64,000 nucleotides of DNA from Sediminibacterium sp. C3 (GCF_000508085.1 NZ_KI669560.1:2421815-2485814), one strand, 5' to 3'. Counted from the first letter of the stretch, positions 37,676 through 48,027 are shown. The notes: a model not told the origin generated them from the letters alone. Numbers and translations are program-made.

Positions 37676-38847
37676 TTACTGAACAATTACGCAATGAATT
37701 TCTGGTTCGCAAGGACCTGACTTTTTTAAACTTTGGATCTTTTGGCGCATGCCCCAAGCCCATTTTTGAGCGCTATCAACAATACCAGCTAGAGTTGGAA
37801 CAGGAGCCTGTTTTATTTATTGTAAAAACAGGAATGGAATACCTGCAACAGTCAAGAGAAACATTGGCCGCTTTCCTGAATTGTTCTGCCGACGATCTGG
37901 TTTATTTGGTTAATCCATCTCATGCGGTAAACCTGGTTGCTAAAAACTTCCCTTTAAAAGCAGGAGATGAAGTACTAACGACCAATCTGGAATACGGGGC
38001 CTGCGACAGAACCTGGGAATACTATTGCGCTCAGGCAGGAGCCCTTTATAAACGCCAACCCATTTCATTGCCCTTAACCACAAAAGAAACTTTTGTGGAA
38101 GAATTTTTTAAAGGAGTAAACAATAGAACCCGTTTAATTTTTATCAGTCATATTACCAGTTCTACAGGTTTACGTTTCCCTATTGAAGCCATTTGTGCCA
38201 AAGCAAAAGAAATGGGCATCCCCACTTTTATTGATGGGGCACATGGACCCGCACAAGCACCGATAAACCTGAACGAATTGGGAGCCGATTTGTACACAGG
38301 AGCTTGTCATAAATGGATGATGACGCCAAAGGGCAGCACTTTTCTTTATGTAAACAAAGCCTATCAGCGTATGCTGGACCCATTGGTAATCAGCTGGGGA
38401 TTCAATAGCACAACACCTTCCCACTCGTCTTTCATAGACTATCATCAAACACAGGGAACCAGAGATTTCTCAGCCTTTCTTTGCATCCCCAAAGCCATTG
38501 AATTCATGCAGCAATACAACTGGCACAATGTAGCTAAGGAATGCAGGCAATTGGTTCATGACAATGCCCAACGTTTTTGTGAATTGGTAAACAGCCAACC
38601 CCTTGCTCCGGTAAATAAAGATTTTATTCTGCAATTATTCAGCATTCCTGTTCGCACAAAAGATCCTATTGCATTAAAGAATCTACTGTTTAATGAATAT
38701 AAGATTGAAGTGCCAGTTATGCCTCACGGAGACCAGGTATTCCTGCGATATTCCATTCAGGCATTTAATTCACAGGATCATCTGGATACATTATACAGCG
38801 CAGTGGAAGACATTATTAAAACCACCGATTTAATTCGGGTGGATTAA
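37672..38847 (+). CDS. Class V PLP-dependent aminotransferase-fold enzyme
   Basis: This 391-residue protein resembles the isopenicillin N epimerase / cysteine desulfurase-like branch. It has [14 protein letters not shown] at the start, the PLP-contacting [10 protein letters not shown] and the likely Schiff-base lysine K214 in [12 protein letters not shown]. The C-terminal domain ends with [15 protein letters not shown]. The substrate cannot be told: epimerase, desulfurase or lyase activity are all possible. It overlaps the DUF1275 gene at its start and the VF530 gene tail to tail. Confidence 0.87.
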   Translation: MITEQLRNEFLVRKDLTFLNFGSFGACPKPIFERYQQYQLELEQEPVLFIVKTGMEYLQQSRETLAAFLNCSADDLVYLVNPSHAVNLVAKNFPLKAGDEVLTTNLEYGACDRTWEYYCAQAGALYKRQPISLPLTTKETFVEEFFKGVNNRTRLIFISHITSSTGLRFPIEAICAKAKEMGIPTFIDGAHGPAQAPINLNELGADLYTGACHKWMMTPKGSTFLYVNKAYQRMLDPLVISWGFNSTTPSHSSFIDYHQTQGTRDFSAFLCIPKAIEFMQQYNWHNVAKECRQLVHDNAQRFCELVNSQPLAPVNKDFILQLFSIPVRTKDPIALKNLLFNEYKIEVPVMPHGDQVFLRYSIQAFNSQDHLDTLYSAVEDIIKTTDLIRVD

Positions 38848-39062
38848 AGCGTACTGATATAAAGGTCTTCAACTTTTTTTCGGGCCCAGGGAGTTTTACG
38901 CAAAAAGGTTAGCGAGGATTTAATACTCGGGTTGTTTTTAAAGCAATTGATATTAATGATTCTGGCCAGATCTTCCCAGCCAAAATGTTGCACTAAATAA
39001 GTTAAGATCCACTCCAGTGTTTTGCCATGGAGTGGATCTTTGGAAACAAAGTTTTCAGACAT
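38844..39062 (-). CDS. VF530-family (DUF2132) small DNA-binding protein
   Basis: This 72-residue protein matches the VF530 pattern closely: [48 protein letters not shown]. Family members are small helical proteins reported to bind DNA; their cellular role is unclear. It ends inside the aminotransferase 3' end (4-bp overlap) and lies 8 bp after the exported W/Y-rich protein gene. Confidence 0.88.
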   Translation of the reverse strand: MSENFVSKDPLHGKTLEWILTYLVQHFGWEDLARIININCFKNNPSIKSSLTFLRKTPWARKKVEDLYISTL

Positions 39063-39070
39063 ACTGCAAG

Positions 39071-40105
39071 TTAATTATAATGTCTGGAAGCCCGGTTATC
39101 CTTGCCACGACCATTTCCATTTCCTCTGCCTCTTCCATTATTATTGAATTCCCTGCTACCCCTGCCGTGGGGCTCCTGACGCATTTCCCTGTTTGAAGGC
39201 ATGGGGCGGGGTGGATAAACTGCAGGACGCATGTTTACAGGAACCCTTTCTCTTGAAACCCGATACCCTACACTGAAACTTTGTGGACGGGAATAAGTGG
39301 TTCTGAAATATCCCTGCTGATATCGGTTCACATAAATGGGCGACCTGGATCTCCACCCATTATTTCCGTAATGCCAATTATACCATCCGGGATTGCGATA
39401 CACATTGGTTCTGCGGTAATATCCAAAATAAATACTGAAATAGTTGTAATGAAAACCGGCATACCAATGCCAGGAATAAGGCCTCCGGGGTCTCCACCAT
39501 TGCGGATAACGGTTCCAGCCCCAGTTAGATACCCATGGATTATATGCAGGCACATATATATACTGCACAATAGGCCAGTTGGCTACCTCAACATAGGTAA
39601 TATTGTTTCTTGCAGCAGGAATATATTCCTCTGCAAACTCAGACTGAAAGCCCGGATTCGGTCTTTCATATCCTTCATAGTTGGGTTCAATGATATAGTT
39701 TTTCCCATACAGGTCTTCGTCGCCAACTACCTGAACATATACTTTTTTTTCAGACTCACGCGTAACAACAAAAACGGCAATGTCCTGATCTTCGGACTTA
39801 TCCAATCCCACTTTAAGAGTTATGCTGTGCACATTATCTTTCACCTTATCTTCTACCCTTATATAATCAATCTGATCGTCTCCATTTAAATCAAGGTTAT
39901 TTATTTTTTTCTCCGGATCATTAATGGCTCTTTCAAATGCCTCCAGAGTTTTGGATTCCTGAAATACTTTTAATGCCGCATATAAATTGAAGTTATCGCC
40001 GGGCAAACCCAGCGACTTCGGTACTTGAGACGGAGTCTGAGACTGTGCCTGCACCTGTATTACAGCTGCCAGAAAGAAGGCCATCCAAATTGCAGTCTTT
40101 TTCAT
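39071..40105 (-). CDS. Exported Trp/Tyr/Arg-rich protein with EF-hand-like loop
   Basis: This 344-residue protein has a signal peptide ending VQAQ. Residues 70-90 contain [11 protein letters not shown], which has the D-x-N-x-D-x-x-x-D spacing of a calcium-binding loop. A globular part is followed by a segment of extreme Trp/Tyr/Asn content ([26 protein letters not shown]). The tail is Arg/Gly/Asn-rich ([14 protein letters not shown]). I do not recognise a named domain. It is probably periplasmic or surface-exposed and may bind the wall, glycans or nucleic acid. Similar low-complexity proteins occur in this phylum. Confidence 0.75.
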   Translation of the reverse strand: MKKTAIWMAFFLAAVIQVQAQSQTPSQVPKSLGLPGDNFNLYAALKVFQESKTLEAFERAINDPEKKINNLDLNGDDQIDYIRVEDKVKDNVHSITLKVGLDKSEDQDIAVFVVTRESEKKVYVQVVGDEDLYGKNYIIEPNYEGYERPNPGFQSEFAEEYIPAARNNITYVEVANWPIVQYIYVPAYNPWVSNWGWNRYPQWWRPRRPYSWHWYAGFHYNYFSIYFGYYRRTNVYRNPGWYNWHYGNNGWRSRSPIYVNRYQQGYFRTTYSRPQSFSVGYRVSRERVPVNMRPAVYPPRPMPSNREMRQEPHGRGSREFNNNGRGRGNGNGRGKDNRASRHYN

Positions 40106-40186
40106 ATGAAACTATTTTCAGGTATAAAAACAAAATACATGCCAGTTCAATTGCAGTGCTCTAATTTTGGCATTTATTTGCGTTTC

Positions 40187-41047
40187 ATGAATTTACAAAT
40201 TGCTTCACTGAATTCCGGCTCCAATGGAAATTGTTACTATATTGGCAACGAAGCAGATGCCGTATTAATTGATGTAGGACTTTCCTTGAGAGAAACCGAA
40301 CTCAGGATGAAGCAAATGGACTTATCACTGCAAAAAGTAAGAGCCATATTTATTTCACACGAGCATACCGATCATATCAGAGGTCTTTCTACGGTAGCGA
40401 ATAAATATAAAATCCCCATTTACATCACTCCGGGAACAGCAAAGGGAGGCCCCAAACTCATCAGGCATTTGTCCAAAAATTTCACAGCAAATCAACCCAT
40501 CTATATTGGCCAACAAAACGCAGCTGAAAATCAAATCATGGTTACGCCCTTTCGCAAAGAACATGATGCGGCAGACCCGCATAGTTTTGTGGTAAGTTAT
40601 CAGGGGATACATGTAGGCGTTATTACTGATATTGGAATTGCTTGTGACCGGGTATCACATTATTTTCAGCAGTGCCATGCAGCATTTCTGGAATCCAATT
40701 ACGATGAAGTAATGTTGCGCAATGGTCGTTATTCTCAACCTTTGAAAGACAGGATTACCAAGGGTCAGGGACATATATCCAACCGACAGGCATTGGACTT
40801 GTTTAGAAATTATCGTCCTAAAAACATGAGTCATTTATTGCTCTCGCATTTATCAAAAGAAAACAATCATCCGGATCTGGCTTTACAAAATTTTCTACCA
40901 CACGCAAATGATACAGAAGTATTAATTGCTTCCAGATATGGCCCAAGCCCTGTTATCACTATCAATCCTTCATCAAGACACTTACTCCGTTTTTTATCAG
41001 AAAAACCAATAGCACCCAAGCCTATTCAGGGTAGTTTGTTTGATTAG
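40187..41047 (+). CDS. YycJ/WalJ-like metallo-beta-lactamase-fold hydrolase
   Basis: This 286-residue cytosolic protein begins LQIASLNSGSNGNCYYI and has the metal motif SHEHTDHIRG, further ligands (RKEHDAADPHS, ITDIGIA) and LLLSHLSKENNHPDLA. This is the pattern of the YycJ/WalJ family, thought to be nucleases linked to DNA repair or wall homeostasis. I chose the ATG at 40187; the open frame runs 54 codons further upstream but without homology and across the divergent gene's start. A TAnnTTTG box (taattttg, 40162-40169) lies 17 bp before this start. Confidence 0.9.
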   Translation: MNLQIASLNSGSNGNCYYIGNEADAVLIDVGLSLRETELRMKQMDLSLQKVRAIFISHEHTDHIRGLSTVANKYKIPIYITPGTAKGGPKLIRHLSKNFTANQPIYIGQQNAAENQIMVTPFRKEHDAADPHSFVVSYQGIHVGVITDIGIACDRVSHYFQQCHAAFLESNYDEVMLRNGRYSQPLKDRITKGQGHISNRQALDLFRNYRPKNMSHLLLSHLSKENNHPDLALQNFLPHANDTEVLIASRYGPSPVITINPSSRHLLRFLSEKPIAPKPIQGSLFD

Positions 41048-41080
41048 AATATCCTTACATTTAAAGAACAATTACGAATC

Positions 41081-41947
41081 ATGAAAAAGTTCCTTTATAC
41101 GCTTCTTTTTTTAGCAGCAGGTTTTGTTGCATCCACAGAATCCCTGGCGCAGCAGAAAAGCCCCTATACTTTGTTTGACGCAAATGGAAAGAAAGTTTCC
41201 TATACAAAAATGATTCGCAAATTAAAGACACAGGATATCGTGTTGTTTGGAGAGTACCATAATAATGCCATTGCACATTGGCTGCAACTGGCAGTAACCA
41301 AAGACCTGCATGCGGAAAGGCAAATGGTATTAGGAGCAGAAATGTTTGAAACAGACAACCAGGAACCCTTGAATCAATACCTGGCTGGCAAACTCAGCGC
41401 AAAAGGGTTAGACTCCAATGCCAGACTCTGGAAAAATTATCCAACAGACTATGCACCACTGGTGAATTATGCTAAAGCGAATGCCATTCCTTTCATTGCT
41501 ACCAATATTCCCAGAAGATATGCGGCACTGGTAAACAAAGGCGGATTCACCAAACTGGATAGCCTTTCAGCAGTAGAGAAAAAATGGATGGCACCTTTGC
41601 CGATGGCTTATGATGCCAATTTACCCGGCTACGTAAATATGATGAAAATGATGGGCGTTCACGCAACAGAAAATATGCCCAAAGCGCAGGCCAGCAAAGA
41701 CGCAACCATGGCGCATTTCATTTTGCAAAATCATACACCTGGCGCTTTGTTTTTACATTATAACGGGGCCTATCATTCAGATAATTTTGATGGCATCAAC
41801 TGGTATCTGAAACAACAGAAACCAAATTTGAAAATCGGCACCATTTCTACGGTAAGTCAGGCCAATATAAAAAGTCTGCTTGCCGAAAACAAAGGCAAAG
41901 CAGACTTTATTATTTGTGTAGATACAGATATGACCAATACCTACTAA
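41081..41947 (+). CDS. ChaN-family exported protein
   Basis: This 288-residue protein has a signal peptide ending SLAQ. It matches the ChaN family (DUF399): IVLFGEYHNNAIAHWLQL near 50, LGAEMFETDNQ, FIATNIPRRYAALV and LFLHYNGAYHSDNFDGI. ChaN from Campylobacter is a haem-binding lipoprotein linked to iron uptake; here I see no lipobox Cys, so the protein is probably free in the periplasm. Whether it binds haem is not shown by the sequence. Confidence 0.85.
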   Translation: MKKFLYTLLFLAAGFVASTESLAQQKSPYTLFDANGKKVSYTKMIRKLKTQDIVLFGEYHNNAIAHWLQLAVTKDLHAERQMVLGAEMFETDNQEPLNQYLAGKLSAKGLDSNARLWKNYPTDYAPLVNYAKANAIPFIATNIPRRYAALVNKGGFTKLDSLSAVEKKWMAPLPMAYDANLPGYVNMMKMMGVHATENMPKAQASKDATMAHFILQNHTPGALFLHYNGAYHSDNFDGINWYLKQQKPNLKIGTISTVSQANIKSLLAENKGKADFIICVDTDMTNTY

Positions 41948-43212
41948 GGGTATAATAGATATTTCTTACGCATGGTTTTGTACTCAGATAAACCGGGTTC
42001 CCAGCTGGCATAAATTTCTTCTACAGATTTGCCCTCTGCTACCTGCTTTCTGAATACATCGTTACCAATCAGTTTGTTGATATCCCCTATCTGATTGCTT
42101 TGAGAACGATCAAAGAACTTATCTTTTTCAGGAAACTTATTGTACAAATCAATCATCCACTGAATCTGGATTCTGTTCTTCTTTTTCAATTCTGCAAGGT
42201 CTACCTTACGCAAATCAATTCCATAACAAACTTTATCCATATGCAGTGGCGTCTCGGCCATTCCTTTGATAGAAGTAGGCGTGAATGAAAAATCATAAAT
42301 GCCTTTATATAAAGGACTACCAAAAATGGTGAAAGGATACTGGGTTCCTCTTCCGTGATTCAACACAGTACCTTCGAACAAGCAGGTAGTTGGATACAGT
42401 ATAATACTTTGTTGCGTATTTAAATTCGGAGATGGCTTAACTGGCAACACATAATCCATATCGTGTGCATAGTTGGCCACTTTAATGATTTTTAGTTTGG
42501 CTTGCATTTTATTCGGCAACCAACCTTCACCATTAATCATCTGAGCAAATTCTGCAATGGTCATGCCATGAGCAATCGGAATGGGAAACATACCAATACC
42601 CGATTTAAATTTCATGTCCAGAATAGGTCCATCCACCAGGTATCCGTTGGGATTGGGTCTGTCTAAAATCAACAACTCTTTCCCGTTCTCTGCACAGGCT
42701 TCCATGACATGGCTGAGCACATTGATATAGGTATAGAATCGACAACCCACATCCTGAATATCAAAAATCATCAGGTCTACATCGGCCATATCTTCTTTGG
42801 ATGGCTTGCGTTTGGGGCCGTAAAGTGATACCACTTTCACGCCTGTAGCGGGATCCACTTCATCGGCAACTTTAATCCCTGCACTGGCATTCCCTCTGAA
42901 ACCATGTTCAGGTCCAAACACTTTTACAATGTTCACTCCACGCTTCAGCATGCTGTCTACAAAGTGCTTGTCCCCAACAATAGTGGTAGGATTGGCCAAT
43001 AAGGCCACTCTTTTTCCTTTTAAATAAGAAAGGTATTTATCGGTTTGATCGGCTCCGGTTTTAATGGGTTGATTTTTAAAAGGGGCAGATCCGCGCAATG
43101 GCCCCTCTTTAATGGATTTGCCGGCGAAGGCATTTTTGTCTCCATTTTTATCTGCAATAAATGCAGAGCCCAACAGCCCCAACCCTATCAGTATCCCAAA
43201 ATATTTTTTCAT
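41944..43212 (-). CDS. NamZ-like (DUF1343) exo-N-acetylmuramidase
   Basis: This 422-residue exported protein has an N-terminal signal (ILIGLGLLGSAFIA) and the DUF1343 core: VALLANPTTIVGDKHFVD, FGPEHGFRGNASAG, MIFDIQDVGCRFYTYI and GRGTQYPFTIFGSP. NamZ proteins of this family remove MurNAc from the ends of peptidoglycan fragments. Its product would suit the kinase/MurQ pair encoded 9 kb away. It lies downstream of the M28 peptidase gene on the same strand, 20 bp apart. Confidence 0.88.
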   Translation of the reverse strand: MKKYFGILIGLGLLGSAFIADKNGDKNAFAGKSIKEGPLRGSAPFKNQPIKTGADQTDKYLSYLKGKRVALLANPTTIVGDKHFVDSMLKRGVNIVKVFGPEHGFRGNASAGIKVADEVDPATGVKVVSLYGPKRKPSKEDMADVDLMIFDIQDVGCRFYTYINVLSHVMEACAENGKELLILDRPNPNGYLVDGPILDMKFKSGIGMFPIPIAHGMTIAEFAQMINGEGWLPNKMQAKLKIIKVANYAHDMDYVLPVKPSPNLNTQQSIILYPTTCLFEGTVLNHGRGTQYPFTIFGSPLYKGIYDFSFTPTSIKGMAETPLHMDKVCYGIDLRKVDLAELKKKNRIQIQWMIDLYNKFPEKDKFFDRSQSNQIGDINKLIGNDVFRKQVAEGKSVEEIYASWEPGLSEYKTMRKKYLLYP

Positions 43213-43232
43213 AGTATATCAATTATCAGAAA

Positions 43233-44804
43233 TTAATTTTCGTAACCACCGGCACGCTTGGCTTTGGTTTGAGTTGGCCATGTTTGCGGACCACGGGGAC
43301 CTGCAGGTAATTCAGCTTTATCTGTTGGCATACGCTCGGGATCTTCACAAGCCATGTACACAAGGATGGCCGTTAAAATGGCGTTGTGCTTTACATCATC
43401 AAAAACAATTTTATCGTAAGTATCGCGATTGGTATGCCAGGTATAGTTTCCGTAAGACCAGCCCAATGCACCCAAAGAAAAAGCAGGCGCACCTACTGCA
43501 ATAAAGGAAGCATTATCCGAACCCCCTCCTGCAGGAGAACCCGGGAAACTAGTCTTAACGGTATCTCTGATATAGGAAGGAGCGGCTGCTAACCAACGGG
43601 TAATAAAATCCTTGGAATATTTAAATCCGGCACCTCCTAAATTTACCACACGACCTGTTCCATTGTCCTGATTGAACAATGCCTGTAAATTCTTAACTAC
43701 TTCAGGATGATCTTCCACAAAAGCGCGTGATCCGTTTAAGCCCTGCTCTTCTGATCCCCAGTGACCTACCAGAATAGTTCTCTTTGGATTAGGGTATACT
43801 GCTTTCAAAATACGCATCGCTTCCATCATGACCAATGTACCTGTTCCATTATCGGTTGCACCAGTTCCACCATCCCATGAATCAAAGTGTGCGGATAGCA
43901 TAACATATTCGTTCGGCTTTTCTGTTCCCTTGATTTCTGCAAGGGTATTAAAGGTAGGTACCACACCTAACTCTTTAGACTGAGCAAATACATTAAGTTT
44001 AGGAGCCTGTCCTGATTCGGTTAAACGATACAACAAAGCATAGTCTTCCAACGCAATATCCAGGGTTGGTACTTTCTTGGTGTTAGCTGCAAAAATTTTG
44101 TTTACGCCAAAACCATTGCTCCACAAGCTTCCAATCACACCAACCGCTCCTGCATTTTCCAATGCCTGCGCCAATTTAGCAGCACTCAATCCTGTTTTGC
44201 TGATGCGCTTTCTCCAGGCTTCTGTTGCTTCACTTCTTTCTTTACGAATTTTTTCTATCGAGGCTTTGGTACCAAACTCATTCCAATTATAGTCGGGTCT
44301 TCCGGTTGGTTGCGGCATGGCTATCAACACATATTTTCCTTTTACATTGGGCAACCAGGCCTGAAAAGCAAGAGAGTCGGCCACATCCGCCAAAATGATG
44401 GTTTCAGCAGTAACGGGTTTTTTCATAGAAGGGCTGAAAGCCAGCTGTGTACCTTCCAGTGATTTGGTCCAGGGTGCTACCATATCAATATGGGTAATGC
44501 CACGATCCCATCCTCTCCAGGTTCCGTAGTTTTCTCTCTTCGCTTCAATACCCCAATTCTTGTACTGAGCAATGGCCCAGTCACTGGCTTGTACCATTTT
44601 AGAGGAACCCACCAGTCTGGGTCCAATACCATCCATTAATTCATGACCCAGTCTCTTTAACTGAGAGTTATCGTTGGCTTCTTTAATGATGGCCTGAACA
44701 GTTGGATTCAATTGTTCCTGAGCTATCACAGGCATTGTAATAAAACCAAGTCCTACTGCTAGTAGGCTCAGTTTTTTGTTGAATGTTTGTGGTATGTTTT
44801 TCAT
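43233..44804 (-). CDS. M28-family exported metallopeptidase
   Basis: This protein of about 523 residues has a signal peptide ending VIAQ, a PA-domain-like insert around residues 130-260 and the di-zinc M28 core: SAHFDSWDGGTGATDNGTG, GHWGSEEQGLNGSRAF and a C-terminal WHTNRDTYDKI. Such enzymes act as aminopeptidases or carboxypeptidases on peptides outside the cytoplasm. I take the ATG at 44804 (MKNIPQTF) because it gives a clean signal peptide; another lies five codons upstream. Confidence 0.9.
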   Translation of the reverse strand: MKNIPQTFNKKLSLLAVGLGFITMPVIAQEQLNPTVQAIIKEANDNSQLKRLGHELMDGIGPRLVGSSKMVQASDWAIAQYKNWGIEAKRENYGTWRGWDRGITHIDMVAPWTKSLEGTQLAFSPSMKKPVTAETIILADVADSLAFQAWLPNVKGKYVLIAMPQPTGRPDYNWNEFGTKASIEKIRKERSEATEAWRKRISKTGLSAAKLAQALENAGAVGVIGSLWSNGFGVNKIFAANTKKVPTLDIALEDYALLYRLTESGQAPKLNVFAQSKELGVVPTFNTLAEIKGTEKPNEYVMLSAHFDSWDGGTGATDNGTGTLVMMEAMRILKAVYPNPKRTILVGHWGSEEQGLNGSRAFVEDHPEVVKNLQALFNQDNGTGRVVNLGGAGFKYSKDFITRWLAAAPSYIRDTVKTSFPGSPAGGGSDNASFIAVGAPAFSLGALGWSYGNYTWHTNRDTYDKIVFDDVKHNAILTAILVYMACEDPERMPTDKAELPAGPRGPQTWPTQTKAKRAGGYEN

Positions 44805-44873
44805 AAAGTAATAATACAAAACTTATGCATGCACCCATGCGGCTTTGCGTTTTTTTTGATAGATGGATGAATA

Positions 44874-46559
44874 TTATAAACCCAAATGATGTTTGGCTGC
44901 TGTTTCTTTAGCAATGGCATAACCTGCATCTGCATGTCTGATAACACCAATACCCGGATCGTTGCGTAAAACCCTTGCCAGTCTTGCTTCTGCGGCATCA
45001 GATCCATCAGCAACAATCACCATGCCTGCATGAATGGAATACCCCATTCCTACCCCGCCACCATGATGCAGGGATACCCAGCTGGCACCTCCGGCAGTAT
45101 TCATCAGCGCATTTAAAATAGGCCAGTCTGCAACTGCATCGGAGCCATCCATCATGGATTCTGTTTCTCTGTTGGGAGAAGCAACTGAACCTGTATCCAG
45201 ATGGTCTCTTCCAATAACGATCGGGGCTTTTACTTTTCCGGTTTTTACCAGTTCATTAAAGGCTAATCCTGCTTTTTCTCTTTCGCCTTGTCCCAGCCAG
45301 CATATCCTGGCAGGCAGTCCCTGGAAGGCAATTTTTTCTTTGGCCATTTTCATCCAGCGTTGCATGCTTTTGTTTTCGGGGAACAGGTCTTGTATTACCT
45401 GATCGGTCACTGCAATATCCGCAGGATCTCCGCTTAAAGCAGCCCATCTGAATGGCCCCTTTCCTTCACAGAATAATGGACGGATATAGGCAGGCACAAA
45501 TCCGGGAAAATCAAAAGATCTTCCGGCAGCATAGGGCAATGTATTTCCTTTTGCCGTTTGCTGCGCTTCGTATTCTTCTGCTCTTGCTCTGATATTGTTT
45601 CCATAATCAAAAGTGATGGCACCCTTGTCCATTAACTGCAACATCAGTTGCACATGTGTATACATACTTGCATAACTCTTTGCTATATACCCTTCGGGAT
45701 CAGACACGCGCAATTTTGCAGCGTCTTCATTGTTCATATCATGCGGCGTATAGCCTATCAACGGATCATGTGCAGAAGTCTGATCGGTTAAAGTATCCGG
45801 GATAATATTTCTCTTTAATAAAGCTGCTAATAAATCCACCGCGTTACACAACACCCCAATACTTTTGGCTTCGCCTCTTGCTCTGTAAACCAGGGCCTGA
45901 TCAATGGCTGAATTAATGTCCGTATATTTTTCATCAAGGTATCGGGTCTCTACTCTTTTATCGATACGCCATTCTTCTACTTCGGCAATCAATGCAACAC
46001 CTTCGTTCATGGTAATGGCCAGCGGTTGTGCTCCCCCCATACCGCCTAACCCTGCCGTTACATTCAGCGTGCCTTTTAAGGTTCCGCCAAAATGTTTGTC
46101 AGCAATGGCTGCATAGGTTTCAAAAGTTCCCTGCACTATGCCCTGCGAGCCAATATAAATCCAGCTACCAGCCGTCATTTGACCATACATCATTAGTCCC
46201 TTTTGTTCCAGCTCTGTAAAGTGTTTCCAGTTGGCCCAGTTGGGAACCAATTGTGAATTACTAATCAGTACCCTTGGCGCATCTGCATGTGTGCGCATAA
46301 TTCCTACCGGCTTACCACTTTGAATCAATAAAGACTCATCATTCTCCATCGATTTCAAGGAAGCAATAATGGCATCCAGTGCTTCAAAATTTCGCGCCGC
46401 TTTCCCCCTTCCTCCATATACAATTAAATCTTCCGGACGCTCTGCCACAGCAGGGTCCAGGTTGTTCAGCAACATTCGTAAAGCAGCTTCCTGAATCCAG
46501 CTTTTACAGGACAGTTCACTGCCGGTTGGTGTTTTGTATTTGTTATAATCGTAAGACAT
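44874..46559 (-). CDS. hutU: Urocanate hydratase
   Basis: This 561-residue cytosolic enzyme turns urocanate into imidazolone propionate in histidine breakdown, using tightly bound NAD. Family features include [26 protein letters not shown], the active-site Cys in [12 protein letters not shown] and [16 protein letters not shown] chose MSYDYNKYK at 46559; a start five codons upstream is possible. The other hut genes are not in this window, so it stands alone. Confidence 0.95.
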   Translation of the reverse strand: MSYDYNKYKTPTGSELSCKSWIQEAALRMLLNNLDPAVAERPEDLIVYGGRGKAARNFEALDAIIASLKSMENDESLLIQSGKPVGIMRTHADAPRVLISNSQLVPNWANWKHFTELEQKGLMMYGQMTAGSWIYIGSQGIVQGTFETYAAIADKHFGGTLKGTLNVTAGLGGMGGAQPLAITMNEGVALIAEVEEWRIDKRVETRYLDEKYTDINSAIDQALVYRARGEAKSIGVLCNAVDLLAALLKRNIIPDTLTDQTSAHDPLIGYTPHDMNNEDAAKLRVSDPEGYIAKSYASMYTHVQLMLQLMDKGAITFDYGNNIRARAEEYEAQQTAKGNTLPYAAGRSFDFPGFVPAYIRPLFCEGKGPFRWAALSGDPADIAVTDQVIQDLFPENKSMQRWMKMAKEKIAFQGLPARICWLGQGEREKAGLAFNELVKTGKVKAPIVIGRDHLDTGSVASPNRETESMMDGSDAVADWPILNALMNTAGGASWVSLHHGGGVGMGYSIHAGMVIVADGSDAAEARLARVLRNDPGIGVIRHADAGYAIAKETAAKHHLGL

Positions 46560-46610
46560 GGCAATCGTTTGCAATCGTTAAAAAAATAGTATGTAAAAAA
46601 GCTGAAACCC

Positions 46611-46922
46611 TTAATAAACAAGGTCTTCATAAGCAGCTTGTAACTCATTATAGGCATGCTGATCTTTGGCTTCCTTAGCCGCTGCCATCCCCTTTTCGTA
46701 CCAGGATACAGCCAGTTCATTCTCCCCTGTTCTTTCCAATAATTTAGCCAGATGGTAATATGATCCTACATAATCCGGGGCATCCGAAAGAATGGCTTCA
46801 AATAAAACGCGGGCTTTGGCATCCTCCCCCATTTTAATCCACTCCAGTGCCAGTGCATGCCGTAAAAAAAGATCGGCAGGATTTTCTTTCAGCATTTCTT
46901 GAATTCGCTCTATTCGGTTCAT
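46611..46922 (-). CDS. Small TPR-repeat protein
   Basis: This 103-residue soluble protein is built of two to three tetratricopeptide-like helix pairs: HALALEWIKMGEDAKARVLFEAIL, APDYVGSYYHLAKLLERTG and ELAVSWYEKGMAAA. It would serve as a protein-binding adaptor; the partner is unknown. It has a near-consensus TAnnTTTG box a few bases before its ATG and is divergent from a 56-codon frame. Confidence 0.75.
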   Translation of the reverse strand: MNRIERIQEMLKENPADLFLRHALALEWIKMGEDAKARVLFEAILSDAPDYVGSYYHLAKLLERTGENELAVSWYEKGMAAAKEAKDQHAYNELQAAYEDLVY

Positions 46923-46956
46923 GCAACTAAAGTATGAAATTCCTTAGTTTTACAAG

Positions 46957-47127
46957 GTGGAAAAAGACCAATACAAAGAAGACGAAAAAAAATTAGACAA
47001 AGCCCTTTCCAACGAAGCCTTGTCTAAGATGGACAATTCATTAACAAATTCCGAATTGGCTTCCCTGGCCGCATTTTTTGCCAGGGAAAGCAAGAAAGAA
47101 GATGGGAAATCTCCAGCTAAGGAATGA
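46957..47127 (+). CDS. Possible small acidic/basic protein (56 aa)
   Basis: A GTG-initiated frame of 56 codons fills the gap between the divergent TPR gene and etfB. The product (EKDQYKEDEKKLDKALSNEA at the start, then TNSELASLAAFFARE, KKEDGKSP at the end) is highly charged and helical, with an amphipathic middle. No in-frame ATG exists upstream before a stop. Its composition looks coding rather than random, but I know no family. Confidence 0.45.
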   Translation: MEKDQYKEDEKKLDKALSNEALSKMDNSLTNSELASLAAFFARESKKEDGKSPAKE

Positions 47128-47186
47128 TACCGGAAACTTTTTGGTTATTTTTTGGTTAAATACAAACAGTTATTAGTTTCTCATAG

Positions 47187-47216
47187 TATATTTGCGATAG
47201 TTGCATAAACAACTAT
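47187..47216 (+). promoter_or_regulatory. etfBA promoter box and inverted repeat
   Basis: An exact TAnnTTTG box (tatatttg, 47187-47194) is followed directly by the inverted repeat atagttg-cataaa-caactat (47197-47216), 22 bp before the etfB start. The repeat would lie around the transcription start, a good place for a repressor. No clear -33 element is seen. Confidence 0.45.
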
Positions 47217-47238
47217 TTAATAGATAAATCATAACCAT

Positions 47239-47982
47239 ATGAAGATTTTAGTTTGTGTTAGCAAAACACCGGACACCACAGCCAAGATTGCCTTTACAGA
47301 AGGCAATACCAAATTTGATGAAGCAGGTGTGCAATGGATTATTAATCCTTACGATGAATGGTATTCATTGGTAAGAGCCATTGAATTAAAAGAAGCCAAT
47401 CCTGCTGCAACCATTCACCTGGTTACAGTTGGTAATGCAGATGCAGAACCCATCATCAGAAAAGCATTGGCCCTGGGTGGTGACGAAGCCATTCGTGTGA
47501 ATACCGACAACAGTGATGCTTATTATATTGCTGCACAAATTGCAGAAGTAGCCAAGCAAGGCGGATACGATTTGGTTTTTACCGGAAAGGAAACCATTGA
47601 CTATAACGGATCTTCTATTGGAGGTATGATTGCTGAAATGATTGACGCACCTTATATTTCATTGGCCACTAAATTCGATTTGAATGGAACAACTGCAACG
47701 GTAGTTCGCGAAATTGAAGGCGGAGAAGAAACAGCGGAAGTGGCATTACCCCTTGTGGTAAGTTGCCAGAAAGGTGTGGCTGAACAGCGCATTCCGAACA
47801 TGCGTGGTATCATGGCTGCCAGAACCAAACCATTGAAAGTGGTTGAACCTGCTGCAGTTGATGCATTAACCTCTGTTGTGAGCTTTGAATTGCCTCCTGC
47901 AAAAGCGGGTGTTAAACTGGTAGCACCAGACAACGTGGAAGAGTTGGTAAGATTATTACACGAAGAAGCAAAAGCCATCTAA
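47239..47982 (+). CDS. etfB: Electron transfer flavoprotein, beta subunit
   Basis: This 247-residue protein pairs with EtfA to carry electrons from acyl-CoA and other dehydrogenases to the quinone pool. Family features: MKILVCVSKTPDTTAKI, INPYDEWYSLVRAIELKE, VFTGKETIDYNGSSIGGMIAEM and QRIPNMRGIMAARTKPL. It starts a two-gene operon with etfA after a 45-bp gap and carries its own promoter box upstream. Confidence 0.95.
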   Translation: MKILVCVSKTPDTTAKIAFTEGNTKFDEAGVQWIINPYDEWYSLVRAIELKEANPAATIHLVTVGNADAEPIIRKALALGGDEAIRVNTDNSDAYYIAAQIAEVAKQGGYDLVFTGKETIDYNGSSIGGMIAEMIDAPYISLATKFDLNGTTATVVREIEGGEETAEVALPLVVSCQKGVAEQRIPNMRGIMAARTKPLKVVEPAAVDALTSVVSFELPPAKAGVKLVAPDNVEELVRLLHEEAKAI

Positions 47983-48027
47983 ATTTTCAAAGCATGTAAA
48001 TGCTTTTAACCTATCAAATTGTACAAC

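Noticed and set aside
39281..39889. 202-codon plus-strand frame inside the W/Y-rich protein gene
   Set aside because: It is the reverse complement of a low-complexity region with a signal-peptide-bearing gene on the other strand; the composition is an artefact.
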